Shown: piece by piece, positions 19,001 to 28,214 of the stretch
Layout: the number at the start of each line of letters is the position of its first letter
Position numbering within the stretch: position 1 is the first letter of the stretch
Source: Thraustochytrium sp. TN22
Lineage: Eukaryota > Sar > Bigyra > Thraustochytrida > Thraustochytriidae
Assembly: GCA_013306675.1 (NCBI GenBank)
Contig: JABLUY010000334.1
Span: 1 to 31,583, forward strand
Direction: 5' to 3'
Length of the DNA: 31,583 nucleotides
Program-made: the position numbers and the translations under genes
Notes under the pieces: model-generated
What the model was told of the DNA's origin: nothing
Seen by the model: the letters and a program-made list of their open reading frames with translations, nothing else
The model's database searches: none

Positions 19001-20458
19001 AAAGATCTTGCCGGCGGCCGCGCGCGCGTTGGTGAGCGCCGTGATGCTGGGCGCGGCCTGGCCCAGCGCAAAGGACGCGATGATGATGGAGAAGAAGCAG
19101 GCCAGAATGTCGCCGCCGTTGACGCACTCCACATCGACGCCCGGTGCGTTGCAGCCGCACTGGCACTCAAGGCACGAGCACACGTCTGCGTCGTTGTTCA
19201 GGGTGAAGGAGCCGGCCCAGTTGTAGTTGACGCAGCCAATCCGGTTACCTTCGTCCTCCGTGAGCGTGCGGCCGGCCTGGCAGAGAATCGCGGCGTCCGA
19301 GCCCAGGGAAGCCGGGTCCAGCGGGTACGCGGCAGCGGCGTCGCCGGCGCTGTCGAAGACGAGCCGGGTGCCGAACCAAAAGGCAAGCGCGTAGCAAAGA
19401 AAGTAGATGCCAAAGGTGAAGCCCATGCCAATGCCCTGCACCTTGGCCTGGCGCACGCCGTGAACCTCGGCCACCTCTAGCTCCTTGGAGTAGCGGTCCA
19501 CGGTGCGGCGTTCGATCGAGTAACTTTGGATGACGCGGATGAGGCTGAAGGCCTCCTCGGCCACGGCGCCCGCACGCGCATAGGCACCCAAGCCGCCGCT
19601 CGTCGCCTCCTGCATCACCTTCATCATGAGGAAGCCGCCAGCCGCCAGCAAGGGCGCAACGGCCAGAATCACCAGCGTCAGCTTCCAGCTGTACGTGAAC
19701 CCCACGATGTAGCCCGAGAGGAACATGCTCATGAACTGGAAGAGACCGCCTAGTTTCTCGCCCAGGCCCTCGCGAATGATGACTGTGTTCTCCGCGATCT
19801 TGCTCGACAGCTCGCCCGGATTCGACGTGTCAAACCAGCTCACCTCCTGCTTGAGGATCGATGCCAGGTACAGTTTGCGGATGCGCAGTGTCATGCGCTC
19901 GCTCATCATCGTGAAGAAGGCCACCTGCCCGAAGCCGCACGCGAAGGCGGCGATCGCCAGGTACGAGAAAAGCTTCGCATACCGCGCGCCGGCTGCCTCC
20001 ACGTCTGGGCCGTTGTAGTCGTCCACCAGGCCGCCCAGCAAGATCGAGAAGAGCGGCAGCGTCACGCCCGTGCCGGCGCCGGCCAGCGCGCCAAGGATCG
20101 CCAGAAGCACGTCCAGCCCAGTCGCGTACTTGAACAGCCCGACCAGCGAGACCGACGGCGCCATGTCCTCATCCCTCGTCCTGGCGCTGCTTGCCGCATC
20201 GCCGCCCGCGCCGCCGCCCGCGCCCTGCACCTTGGCCTTGTTCACCACCAGGGTCGTCTCCTCTGCGGGCGTCACCAGCTTGGCCGTCCCAGTCTCGGGC
20301 GCCTCGGGCACCTCCTTCGCAGCGGCCTCCGCGTCCCGCTGCTTCTTCTCCGCCGCCTGCTCGCCTGCGTCCGCTGCGGCCGCCACGGCGTCGCCCGGGC
20401 CTGTCACGGCCGGCACCGCCGGCACGCCCGGCTCGGGTACCACGTCGGTCTTCTCCAT
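16031..20458 (-). CDS. Full-length ABCB-type (P-glycoprotein/MDR-like) ABC exporter (1475 aa)
   Basis: Polytopic ATP-driven exporter arranged TMD1-NBD1-TMD2-NBD2 in one chain. NBD1 has Walker [10 protein letters not shown] (about 548), signature LSGGQKQR (about 653), Walker [12 protein letters not shown] (about 674) and the H-loop [12 protein letters not shown]2 has GSSGSGKST (about 1251), LSGGQRQR (about 1366), [12 protein letters not shown] (about 1385) and VAHRLTTI. Both ATP sites appear intact, as in multidrug exporters. Family members are usually 1200-1300 residues; the extra length is an Ala/Glu-rich N-terminus (about 100 residues), a Ser/Gly-rich linker after NBD1 (about 770-860) and a Cys-rich insertion in TMD1 (about 373-449, with [10 protein letters not shown]). 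The ATG at 20458 is the first in the frame. No introns are needed. Substrate unknown; convergent with Myb. Confidence 0.97.
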   Translation of the reverse strand: MEKTDVVPEPGVPAVPAVTGPGDAVAAAADAGEQAAEKKQRDAEAAAKEVPEAPETGTAKLVTPAEETTLVVNKAKVQGAGGGAGGDAASSARTRDEDMAPSVSLVGLFKYATGLDVLLAILGALAGAGTGVTLPLFSILLGGLVDDYNGPDVEAAGARYAKLFSYLAIAAFACGFGQVAFFTMMSERMTLRIRKLYLASILKQEVSWFDTSNPGELSSKIAENTVIIREGLGEKLGGLFQFMSMFLSGYIVGFTYSWKLTLVILAVAPLLAAGGFLMMKVMQEATSGGLGAYARAGAVAEEAFSLIRVIQSYSIERRTVDRYSKELEVAEVHGVRQAKVQGIGMGFTFGIYFLCYALAFWFGTRLVFDSAGDAAAAYPLDPASLGSDAAILCQAGRTLTEDEGNRIGCVNYNWAGSFTLNNDADVCSCLECQCGCNAPGVDVECVNGGDILACFFSIIIASFALGQAAPSITALTNARAAAGKIFAVIDRKPEIDSSGTPGAEVDKTKLVGVYKLENLTFRYPARPDVIIFNGINLEIEPNKTTALVGGSGCGKSTVTQLLMRFYDPEAGRVTLDGRDLREFNVASLRAQIGLVGQEPVLFATTVADNIAQGAAPGATVTRKQVEDAARLANAYDFISELPEGFDTFVGERGSSLSGGQKQRIAIARAIIRDPNTLILDEATSALDSESERIVQNALDELLKVRRRTTVVIAHRLSTVRTADKIVVLGANAGGVLEQGSHEELLAKDGMYSALVAAATRSQENGNGAAGDGDIQKLLETDQQVMERFGSQFSTSSETRHGSSFREGSGSGVEVAAKGASSHSIPVVDSPPAKDPSRSSSAAVVANGDTAADSAAALASTGAKGKNDNKKKKEDLYKVPSRRIFKYAAPDKMLFIPAVLAAAVNGVIMPVFGVIFSGIATTYYFPSQDIISDEANTYVFYFIGLGCVTGIGYLVQFWTFGLIGERMTTRVRSDLFTALLRQEIGFFDERDNSVGALTSKLATDASVVKASVTDRMSLAIMNAVTAIAGIVLAFVYSWQLSLVLIAMLPLIVIGAAMQMFVMTGLAKEDDKALAEASQVLSEAIFGIRTVTAFSLRTRVVKLYDGYLAGPSKLSIKKGLAGGGGFGFSQCVIFFVYAVAFWYGARLMERKGYAFRDVLTAIMTILMVGFGMGQSAAMAPDVAKAGVGISNVFRVVDRKSKINAADTAGAKDEAVKDEDIVFQDVDFAYPTRPDALIYKNMTLRIEGGTTVALVGSSGSGKSTCISLVERFYDALNGKVLIRGVDAQSANVSWLRQQIGLVQQEGQLFATTIFENIAFGLPSGPDGPDSGVPVTQEMVEQAAKRANAHDFIMEFPDGYQTLVGPQGSQLSGGQRQRICLARCLMRRPKILLLDEATSALDNESQRVVQDTLDVMIAELKATTLIVAHRLTTIQDADQIVVFSHGVPVEQGTHAELLKNKDGAYTALWNAQEGTSSSH

Positions 20459-21315
20459 CGCGCTTCTGGCGCGCGCGCTCCAGTTCCGTCTTTGCTGCGC
20501 GCGTCGCCCCGCTCGCTCGCGGCGCGAGCTAGCTGCCAGGGGCTGCCAGCTCGGCCGGACAGTGGTCGCTTGCGTCGCGACTTCTAACTTTTAATTAACG
20601 CGCAGTGACTTGGGTTGCTCCTTCAGCTTCTGTCAGTGGCGCGGCGCACTAACGACCGGTGCGCCGCAGTGCGCCGCAGTGCGCCGGCCACTGCAGCCTC
20701 TCTGGCAGTGGCGCCAGTGATGAGAGGCAGGCGAGGCGCGACAGGATGGTCTCGCGCATGTCGGCCGGGGCACGCGGCGCGCGGAACCGCGCGCTGGGGG
20801 GCCGGCCGGGGCTGCCAGTGGCACCGGCAGCGCAGCCGCAGCTGTCGCAGCACGGATCTGATCGGACCGCGAGCCTGGGCTGTCTGACAGCGGGTGGTGG
20901 AGAACAGGGAGGTGGTTCTTGAGCGCCTCGACTCGACGACCGTGGCTTGGCAGCGAGCGAGCCGCGAGCGCGAGCAGGAGGCCGACAGCCAAGCTCTGGA
21001 GCTCCAGCCAGGCCGGGGGAGCGACAGAGCTGCGCCTACGTGCGTGCCCGCCACCGCCTGGGTCACGGCGGTGGCTGCTGGAGCTGAGCGTTTCGTGTGG
21101 AAGTTATCGCGTGAGGCCACCGGGATGCGCAACGCGCGACACTGGCGTGTCGGTTGCGTCGCAAACGGTCGGCCACGAGGGAGAGCCTGCTATGACTAGC
21201 TCAGCCTGAGGCTGGCCACCGTGCCACGGCGCGCCGTTCGAGGAGCGGCGCGCGCCGTATGGCTGGTGTCGGCCGGGCCGTGCTGTAGCTAGCTAGCTGG
21301 CTAAGTTAGAGCCTA

Positions 21316-21389
21316 GCTAGCTAGGCCTAGAGAGCTTGCTGGGTCTCAGATACCGCTAGCTAGGCCTAGAGAGCTTGCTGGGTCTCAGA
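21316..21389. repeat. Perfect 35 bp direct repeat, two copies 39 bp apart
   Basis: Copies at 21316-21350 and 21355-21389 are identical; each begins GCTAGCTAGGCCTAG and ends GGGTCTCAGA. Four bases separate them. Confidence 0.95.
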
Positions 21390-21812
21390 GACCGACCGCG
21401 AAAGGAGGGCGCGCGGCGCGCGGGCGGCTGCTCGCCTGATGCTGGGTCGCTGCGCCCTACACGAACAACTCGCCCTGGCATTGACAGAGAGGACAGTGAG
21501 GGCCTCTGTGAGGCGGCTGAGGCAGTGAGCCGCTGGGGGAGTGGACAGCGCGGCGGCTTGTAGCTCTTGGAAGAGGCGCCTGGCTGCACAGTGAGAAGTT
21601 GCCATGGACGCACTGGGCGCGAGTTCGGAACATGGCTCTTGAGTGAAAATACCTTGGTGCGGTGCTGCCACGTGCGGCCGGCTGCAGCTCACATGCCACT
21701 AGCTAGCTACTAGCTAGCCAGCTCAGTGGTATCGCCGCAGGGAGACCTGAGACGTTTTCGGTCGCGGACCGCGAAGATCGCACGGCGGACCAGTGCCACT
21801 TGATGCTCGCGA

Positions 21813-22358
21813 GGAACCTCCCGAGGAACCCGGGGCCCAACCCACTGCACTGCACTGCAACAAGCGCAGGGCACGCGCGCGGCCGCGCCAAGCGTTGCCG
21901 TGGAGCAACGTTGCTGGAATGCGCGTCATCGTATGTAGCACGCACACGCGCTCGGCAAGACAAAGATTCTCGCGTGCTGCAGAAGTACTGCACACGCGAC
22001 GTAGGCGGCTCGTTTGGATGAAATTGGATCCACACCTGGTGTTGAGGAACCTCCCGAGGAACCTTTGGCACAGTGCGGCCTCGCGGACAGTCTTGCGCGA
22101 ACACCCGGGCCCTCCCTGAAGCTAGCTAGAGCTAAGCTCCAGCTAGCTAGACACGACGCAGACTTGCGCGGCAGTGTGGCGTGCGCGTCGTGGAGTCGGG
22201 GACGCGAACCGCCAAGATCGATCGTGCGGGATCGTGAGGCGGATCGCACGGTTCTACGGCTCAATGGCCAGCGCGGCGCATGTACATCCAGGGGGCATAC
22301 ACTCACTTGCAAGATTTCTTCAGCTGGCTGTTCGCCATGCGGAACCTCCCGAGGAACC
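21813..22358. repeat. Three-copy dispersed element with core GGAACCTCCCGAGGAACC
   Basis: The 18 bp core is exact at 21813-21830, 22046-22063 and 22341-22358. Copies 1 and 3 share more: about 70-100 bp downstream both have a CCGTGG(A/C)..GCAA.GTTGCTGGAA phrase (about 21895-21920 and 22423-22450), so the core belongs to a longer diverged unit of about 120 bp. Confidence 0.8.
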
Positions 22359-22558
22359 TTGGCGGGCCCGGCTCGCGTTCAAGTTGCGCTGCCGCGGCGC
22401 CTTCCTGTTGAGTGTGCGTGCGCCGTGGCCGTGAAGCAAGGTTGCTGGAACGGGCGAGCACGGGCAGGCTGTGTACATGGGATCACCGCAAACTCGTTCA
22501 AGTCAAATTCGCACGACTAACTTTTGCCTAATTAAGTTAGCTCTCTTGCAGCTTGGGG

Positions 22559-25500
22559 TCATCGAAACGCAACAGATCGACGGCCTGGCGAAGAGGCGCG
22601 CGGCGCCGAGACGGTCTTGAGCAGCCCAGGGCTCAGGCCGGCGTGCGCGGTGGGATCGTATGGGCTGGGCGCTGTGGAGGTGGAGCGCGCGAGTGAGCGG
22701 CGCGGCGCGTGGTGCGAAGCAGCAGCTCCATGCGAGCGAGCGCGGAGGAGCTCGACCTCGTGTTCGAGCCGGCGGTTAGCGAGAAGGAGCTCCTTGACAT
22801 TGATTGCGAGCTCGGCGATGTCGTGGCGCAGGGCGTTGGCGTCGGCGCTGGCGTCAGCCTCAAGCTCGGGCGGGACGGCAAAGGTGGTGATGAGCTGGAG
22901 ACCAGACTTCTCCTGAAGCGCGGCGGCCGCATGGTCGCTGCCGGAGTTGTGCGCGTGAAGCTGCTCGTAGGAAGAGACGGAGTCGGAGGCGTGGCGCACA
23001 TAACGCGACGAGACGTCCTCGGGCCACTCGAAGTTTGACGCGGAGTGCCGGCGAGCCCATGCCGCGAAGAGGCGCGAGCGCAGGCGCTGCACGAGGTGGG
23101 CGCGGCGCGAGCGGAAGAGTGCCACCTCCTCAATGTACGGACGCGGCAGCTCGACCTCGACGCGGCCGTCGAGCGTCTCGCGCACGTACTGGTTGGAGTC
23201 GCCGGGCGGCAGGTAGCGGCCAGCGCGCTTGGCAACCTGCGCCGCGGACCGCGAGAAGATGATGGAGTCGAGCGCAAGCTCGTAGTGCTCGTAAAAGAGA
23301 ACGAGGCGCGCGCGTTGCATGAGCCAGGCGGCATGCGAATTGGCGCTGATCTCCTCGTACGTGTTGGTCATTACAGCGACGAGCAGGTTGACGACGACCA
23401 AGCTGACCAGCACCATGTAGAGCGAGAGCACGAGGAAACCGAACCACTTGCGCCACAGAAGGCCGTCCTCGTTGAGTGTGGTCACGTCCAGGTTAAAGAT
23501 AAACATGAAGAGCGAGATCCACGACATGGGCACCGAGTTATACTCGAGCGCCGAGGCCTCGTCCTTGAAGAGGATGGCCATGGACAGAGAGAAGCCCGTG
23601 ATGAGCGCGAAGAGCACGATGAAGTACACCACGTTGCTCGAGATCATCTTGCGGATCGTGGCCATGGGCACTCCGACCGACTCGAAGCCCTCACCGAAAC
23701 CCAGCCCGCGGTAGAAGAGTCGCGGCAGCGTCATGGCGCACAGCACGTCAGCCAGCACGAGCGCGGCGTCTTGGGCGTCCCCGTCCGGCGCCTGCCGCTG
23801 CGGCAGCGCACGCAGCGCCTCGGCTACCATCAGGCACACGTGCGGCACGATGAAGAACGCCTCGTTGCGCAGCTTGCAGTGCAAGATGTTGGACCAGCGC
23901 GGCGCACCGCCGCTCAGCACGTCCGCGAGACGAGCCTGCACCACGTGCAAGTACACGTAGCGAAGGTTGAGCAGATTGAGCAAGAGGTGCGTGACCAGGC
24001 ACGAACAGCCCGTGAGGTTGCCCATGGACGGCGCACGCCACACGTCCACTAACGCGGCGTACGGCAGCGCACGGTACTCGCTGAAGGCCGTGTACGCCAA
24101 CAGCGTCGTGAACACCACGTGTACGAGGAACTCGAAGAAGACAACCTCGCGCGTGAAGAGCGTCCACCGCGCGTTGAGCACGAACTGCACCACGCGATGT
24201 GAGAGCAGCTCCGCGTTGTCCGTGAAGACCATCTCCTTGAGCGCGAAGCTGCTGTGCGGAATGGACCCCAGCAGCGAGATGTTGTAGGAGTAAATGCGTG
24301 CGTTGTTCTCCCAGTGCAAGAAGTTGCGCTGCTGATCCAGCACCTTGAGCGCCAGCGACGGCCTCTCGCGCACGATTACGTTGAAGAAGGCCTCGTAAAA
24401 CGAGGACGACTGCGCCGCGTCCTCCTCGGTCCCAAACGAATGCGGTGCATCCTCCGCCACTCCCGACGCCGCCTCCTTGATGCGTGCCGCCGCGCGGCCC
24501 GTCAGAAAGGCGCGCTTCAGCACCGTCCACTTGTCGCGCGCGTTTTGCTCCACCGAGTGCCGCCGCGCGCGATCCGCCAAGGACTCCGGGGCACGCTCGA
24601 CGGGCATCGGGCCGCGCTGCTTGCGACGTGGCGCCGCAGCAGCGTGGCCGCCAAAGCCCGCGCCGCCCGATTCGCCCTCGTCGCTCGACCCGATCGTTGC
24701 TTGCGAAGACCAGCCGCCCCCGTGCCCGCTCCGTTCAGACCCGGGGTGGAAGTCGTCCTCCTCGTCCCTGCCGCTGCTGCTACTGCCGGCACTCTCGCTG
24801 CTGCGGCCGGCACTCTCGCTGCTGCGGCCAACAAGGTGCCTGGGCTCCGGCGCCGCGCTCCGGAACTCGCGCTTGGACACTTCCAGCAGGTATAATGCGA
24901 CACGGTGCTCCTCCTCGTTGGACGCCCGCAGCGCCGCCTCCTCGAGCGGAAGGCGGTCCGCGTGGTTGGTCACATCGATGCGCGCGCCCTTGGAAACCAG
25001 GTACTTGGCGACATCAACGGAGGTTGCCAGGTGCAACGCCGTGTTGCCGGAGAAGTTCTGGAAGCCGACCTGGGCGCCCGCGCGCACCAACGCCTTGACG
25101 ATGCGCTTGTTGTCAGCGGCCGTTGCCCACTGCAGCGGCGTCGACCCGTTGTACGTCGTGCCAGCGTCGACTTCGGCGCCCGCATCCAGGAGGTACCGGA
25201 TGATATCCAGATTGTCGTTGTGCGTCGCTGTGTGCAGCGGCGTCTGGCCGTTCAGCCCGCGGATGTCTACATCCACGCCGTGTTCCACCAGCAGCCGGCA
25301 GACCTCGACGGCGCTCGCCACGTGCAGCGCGCTCAGACCGTAGGACACCGCGTCCTTGACCGGGTTGAGCTGCGATGCGGCCTCCGGCGTGAGAGACTCG
25401 AGGCACCGACGCACGACCTTGGCGTCGCCGGCAGCGCTCGCGCTCATGAGCCGGTAGAATGTCGTCTCGGACCCTTGCACCAGACTGCCCAGCCGCACCA

Positions 25501-26191
25501 GCAGGCGGTCCTCGCGCGTGTCGTAGCCACTCAAGCTGCGGTTCAGCCGCATGGGCCGTGTCGCGGGCGGCGCGCCCGGCGCGCCCGCCACCGCCCCGGA
25601 GTCGTCCACGACCGACTGCTCCGTGTCAGAGTCCATCTCCGCATCCGACTCGTCCGTAGGCGGTTGCCCGCTCAGCGTCTCCACAGACGCTGATCGCGCA
25701 GCGTACGACGCCGTTTGCGGCGCCGAGGAGAAAAACGGGGACGACGAGTCCACCGGGGACGAGGAGTCCAGGGCCGTCCCGCTCTGGACCCCAGCCATCG
25801 GCGACAGCGAGGGCGTGAGCCCCGGCATCATCGTATCGCTCGAGGTAGGCAGAGGCAACATCGAGTCGCCCGTAGACAATGTCGAATGGCCCGCGCTTCC
25901 TGGCAGCATCGACTCGCCGGACAGCGGAGGCAGCATGGACGCCGACGACAGCTGCGACGCTTGCGACACGTGCGAAGAGACGGATTCCAGGCTTGTCTGC
26001 CGCTGCGTCGGCGGCCACTGGCTCTGCTCCTGCTCCTCCTGCTGCACCTGCGCCTGCTGCGCGAAGGCCTCCACCTCGTCCTCCTCCAGCGGCGCGTCCT
26101 TGGGCTCGTCCATGGCCCCGGTCGCGCTGGCGTCGCGGGGCCGCTGGCCGCGGCCGCCGGCGGCCTCCGCGCCGTGCCCACGCCCCTCCAT
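22559..26191 (-). CDS. Ankyrin-repeat TRP-like cation channel (1210 aa)
   Basis: Predicted membrane cation channel. Residues about 1-240 are low-complexity and Ser/Gln/Asp-rich. About 265-440 hold ankyrin repeats (GLSALHVASAVEVCRLLVEHG, NGQTPLHTATHNDNLDIIRY, GSTPLQWATAADNKRIVKAL, GNTALHLATSVDVAKYLVSK). A Ser-rich linker with a repeated SSESAGR unit follows. Six membrane segments lie at about 679-705, 720-749, 771-794, 807-830, 847-874 (VVYFIVLFALITGFSLSMAI) and 917-949 (FLVLSLYMVLVSLVVVNLLV), with a pore-loop candidate (WISLFMFIFNLDVTTLNEDG) before the last. This order matches TRPV/TRPA-like channels in the ion-transport superfamily. The tail has a coiled coil (about 1104-1145: IAELAINVKELLLANRRLEHE). 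The frame is open upstream to a non-ATG codon at 26266; the first ATG is 26191. Selectivity and stimulus are not predictable here. Confidence 0.9.
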   Translation of the reverse strand: MEGRGHGAEAAGGRGQRPRDASATGAMDEPKDAPLEEDEVEAFAQQAQVQQEEQEQSQWPPTQRQTSLESVSSHVSQASQLSSASMLPPLSGESMLPGSAGHSTLSTGDSMLPLPTSSDTMMPGLTPSLSPMAGVQSGTALDSSSPVDSSSPFFSSAPQTASYAARSASVETLSGQPPTDESDAEMDSDTEQSVVDDSGAVAGAPGAPPATRPMRLNRSLSGYDTREDRLLVRLGSLVQGSETTFYRLMSASAAGDAKVVRRCLESLTPEAASQLNPVKDAVSYGLSALHVASAVEVCRLLVEHGVDVDIRGLNGQTPLHTATHNDNLDIIRYLLDAGAEVDAGTTYNGSTPLQWATAADNKRIVKALVRAGAQVGFQNFSGNTALHLATSVDVAKYLVSKGARIDVTNHADRLPLEEAALRASNEEEHRVALYLLEVSKREFRSAAPEPRHLVGRSSESAGRSSESAGSSSSGRDEEDDFHPGSERSGHGGGWSSQATIGSSDEGESGGAGFGGHAAAAPRRKQRGPMPVERAPESLADRARRHSVEQNARDKWTVLKRAFLTGRAAARIKEAASGVAEDAPHSFGTEEDAAQSSSFYEAFFNVIVRERPSLALKVLDQQRNFLHWENNARIYSYNISLLGSIPHSSFALKEMVFTDNAELLSHRVVQFVLNARWTLFTREVVFFEFLVHVVFTTLLAYTAFSEYRALPYAALVDVWRAPSMGNLTGCSCLVTHLLLNLLNLRYVYLHVVQARLADVLSGGAPRWSNILHCKLRNEAFFIVPHVCLMVAEALRALPQRQAPDGDAQDAALVLADVLCAMTLPRLFYRGLGFGEGFESVGVPMATIRKMISSNVVYFIVLFALITGFSLSMAILFKDEASALEYNSVPMSWISLFMFIFNLDVTTLNEDGLLWRKWFGFLVLSLYMVLVSLVVVNLLVAVMTNTYEEISANSHAAWLMQRARLVLFYEHYELALDSIIFSRSAAQVAKRAGRYLPPGDSNQYVRETLDGRVEVELPRPYIEEVALFRSRRAHLVQRLRSRLFAAWARRHSASNFEWPEDVSSRYVRHASDSVSSYEQLHAHNSGSDHAAAALQEKSGLQLITTFAVPPELEADASADANALRHDIAELAINVKELLLANRRLEHEVELLRARSHGAAASHHAPRRSLARSTSTAPSPYDPTAHAGLSPGLLKTVSAPRASSPGRRSVAFR

Positions 26192-26696
26192 GCCGGGCCG
26201 CGCGAGCTGCGTGCTGCGCAGCCCGCGGCGCGACCACGAGTCGCCAAGCTTTGCAGTGGATGTCAAGTTGCTTGCTCCGAGTCACTGTCACGCTCCTCTC
26301 CGCGACCTCACCACACCGGCACCTTGGACGGCACACGGCTACACATTGCACACTGGGTGCGCGCGTCTCTCCGTCGGCATCTCAGGCTGATCATCCCGCA
26401 TCATCCTGGCGCCCCACCTGTCTGCCCAGCCGCCGCGCCGCCACAGTGCGCCGCGATCGCTGCGACCGGCCTGCCTGCGCGCCTGCACGGAAGCCCTCGC
26501 GGGTTCGCGCGACCAAGACGGGCTTGGCCGCGCATGGGCCAATTGGCGCTGCCGCTCCGAGGCACAGTCAGTCTCCATTAGCGCGTGCCAACGGACACGG
26601 CGACGGAGGACGACGCGGAGGAGACCTTGAACGAGGAGGACTCGGACTGGAGTGGCGCAGGAAAAGAGCGCGCGGCGCGGAGAGGAGGCCGCAAGG
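26192..26696. promoter_or_regulatory. Divergent promoter region (channel / J-domain protein)
   Basis: About 500 bp between the two start codons. No TATA box or other factor site was identified. It must contain both promoters and 5' leaders unless upstream exons exist. Confidence 0.5.
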
Positions 26697-28085
26697 ATGG
26701 CGTCGCAGGTCGCCGAAGCGCTCAATGCAAGTCGCGCGCTGGCGATTCAGGGCGATGTGCACGAGGCCGTCGCGCTGCTGCTACGCAAGAGGCACGAGCT
26801 ACAGCAGCTGCAGCAAAATCAGCAGGCGGAGCCGCAGACAGACGCTCGGGATGACGCGGGTCGAAGCGAGGGCAGCACGCGGCGAGGACGTGCTGCGAAG
26901 AGCGGGGTAAATGGCAAGCAGGACAAGGCGCTCTCGAGTGCACTGGAGGTCATCAATGTGCGAGTGCAGCCTCTTCTCAACGATCTGCGCGCCAACGCGT
27001 GCAAGGCACTCGGGGTGGGCGCCGGCGTGGACGTGAGCGAGGCCAAGCGCGCTTACCGCAAATTAGCGCTTCGCTTTCACCCAGACAAGAGCGAAGGCAC
27101 GACGGACCTCTTTCACTGCATCCAGGAGGCCTTCGAGCGCTTTCAGTCAGGCAACAGCCTGCAGCAGCAGCAGCAGCAGCAACAACAACAAGAACATCCT
27201 TCATCCTCCAACTTTTCCCAGCGCTTCCGCGGCCGCCAACAGCAGCAACAGCAGCGGCAGGGGTCGGCGCGGCACGGGCGCGCCGGGTCAGCGGCCGGCG
27301 CAGGCGCGGGTGGCGCCAGTGGGCCGCTGCAGACACCGCGCAACCTGCGCATGGTTGACCACAGCTCGGCTTCGGTGACGGTGTGCTGGGAGGCGCCGCC
27401 GGGCGCCACGCCCTCCCAGGTGTCATGCTATGAGCTGCAGTTCAAGGAGGCCGACGAGCGCGACTGGCACACGGCGAGCAACTCGCTGTCGCGCACGACC
27501 TGCCAAAAGCATAATCTACGCCCAGCAACGACGTACCGCTTCCGCATCCGCGCTCTGTCCGCGCAGACCGGGGAGTGGAGTCCATATTCCGGCTCCGTGA
27601 CGGCGTCCACCATGGCGGCCGTGCCATCGCGGCCGCGCATCATCAGCGTCAGCACCAAGGCAAATCTCGGCACCTTTCACGTCGTCTGGGAGTCCGGCCA
27701 GTCTACAGGCGGCGGCACATCCAAGTACACGATGGAGTTTCGGCCGAAAAAAGCCTTCTCGGCGTGGATCGAGGTCGAGGTCGCCAATGAGTATGAAGCT
27801 GCATCCTGCACACGCATTTTGCGCGACCTGAGCTTTGCCAAAGCGTACGAGTTTCGCGTACGCGCCCAGAACCAGATTGGCTCTGGACCCTGGAGCGCAA
27901 CTGCCGAGTACGAGCCGCCTGTAAGCGCCGTGCGCCAGCGCGCCGCGCAAAAGCTCAACATCATGCGCGTCAAAGCTGTCCCTGTTTCGCGCCAGCCGGG
28001 CTCCAATACCTCAAGAGTGGAGCATGACTCGCCGCACACACGCTGGGCCACCTGGGACGCAGAAGAGGATGACCTCGCCTTGTGA
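26697..28085 (+). CDS. J-domain (DnaJ/Hsp40) protein with two fibronectin type III domains (462 aa)
   Basis: Predicted Hsp70 co-chaperone-like protein joined to a beta-sandwich binding module. Residues about 99-150 form a J-domain (ALGVGAGVDVSEAKRAYRKL, then LRFHPDKSEG) with the HPD motif needed to stimulate Hsp70 ATPase. A Gln-rich part (about 155-187) and a Gly/Ala linker follow. Two FN3 domains lie at about 212-305 (PRNLRMVDHSSASVTVCWEA to YRFRIRALS) and 309-405 (PSRPRIISVS to YEFRVRAQNQIGSGPWSA). The N-terminal 95 residues are basic and Gln-rich. There is no signal peptide, so it is probably cytosolic. The start at 26697 (AAGG-ATG-G, strong context) is preferred over an upstream in-frame GTG. 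It is divergent from the channel gene and convergent with the ADP-ribosylglycohydrolase-like gene. Confidence 0.9.
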   Translation: MASQVAEALNASRALAIQGDVHEAVALLLRKRHELQQLQQNQQAEPQTDARDDAGRSEGSTRRGRAAKSGVNGKQDKALSSALEVINVRVQPLLNDLRANACKALGVGAGVDVSEAKRAYRKLALRFHPDKSEGTTDLFHCIQEAFERFQSGNSLQQQQQQQQQQEHPSSSNFSQRFRGRQQQQQQRQGSARHGRAGSAAGAGAGGASGPLQTPRNLRMVDHSSASVTVCWEAPPGATPSQVSCYELQFKEADERDWHTASNSLSRTTCQKHNLRPATTYRFRIRALSAQTGEWSPYSGSVTASTMAAVPSRPRIISVSTKANLGTFHVVWESGQSTGGGTSKYTMEFRPKKAFSAWIEVEVANEYEAASCTRILRDLSFAKAYEFRVRAQNQIGSGPWSATAEYEPPVSAVRQRAAQKLNIMRVKAVPVSRQPGSNTSRVEHDSPHTRWATWDAEEDDLAL

Positions 28086-28140
28086 GAAGTGAAGATGACG
28101 CAGAAGAGGACGACCTCGCCTTTTGAGAGCATCATGAGAA
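28057..28140 (+). repeat. Tandem duplication spanning the J-domain protein stop codon
   Basis: ACGCAGAAGAGGATGACCTC at 28057 recurs 41 bp later (28098) with one change, and GAGAAGTGAA also recurs after each. The second copy lies just past the TGA. Confidence 0.85.
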
Positions 28141-28214
28141 GTGAAAAATATACAATTCGGTATTTCGTGCCTGCCGATTTCCGAGCTAGTTCGTTCGTTG
28201 AAAGTGACGTTACC

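Larger units (their letters stand above)
20459..22558. other. 2.1 kb gene-free region between two minus-strand genes
   Basis: No coding region is convincing on either strand. It contains the ABC transporter promoter (near 20459-20700), GTGCGCCGCA tandem units at about 20659-20685, many GCCAGTGGC/CAGTGGCGCC phrases, CTAGCTAG clusters (about 21284-21330, 21700-21722, 22120-22152), a perfect 35 bp direct repeat and a three-copy GGAACC element (both listed separately). Confidence 0.55.

Noticed and set aside
21813-22358. Possible CRISPR-like array from the three GGAACC repeats
   Set aside because: Spacing is irregular (233 and 295 bp), there are only three copies, and the context is a eukaryotic genome.
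20459-22558. tRNA or rRNA genes in the long intergenic regions
   Set aside because: No cloverleaf with an A box and a B box (GGTTCGANNCC) was found by eye, and no rRNA core sequence was seen; a covariance-model scan would be decisive.
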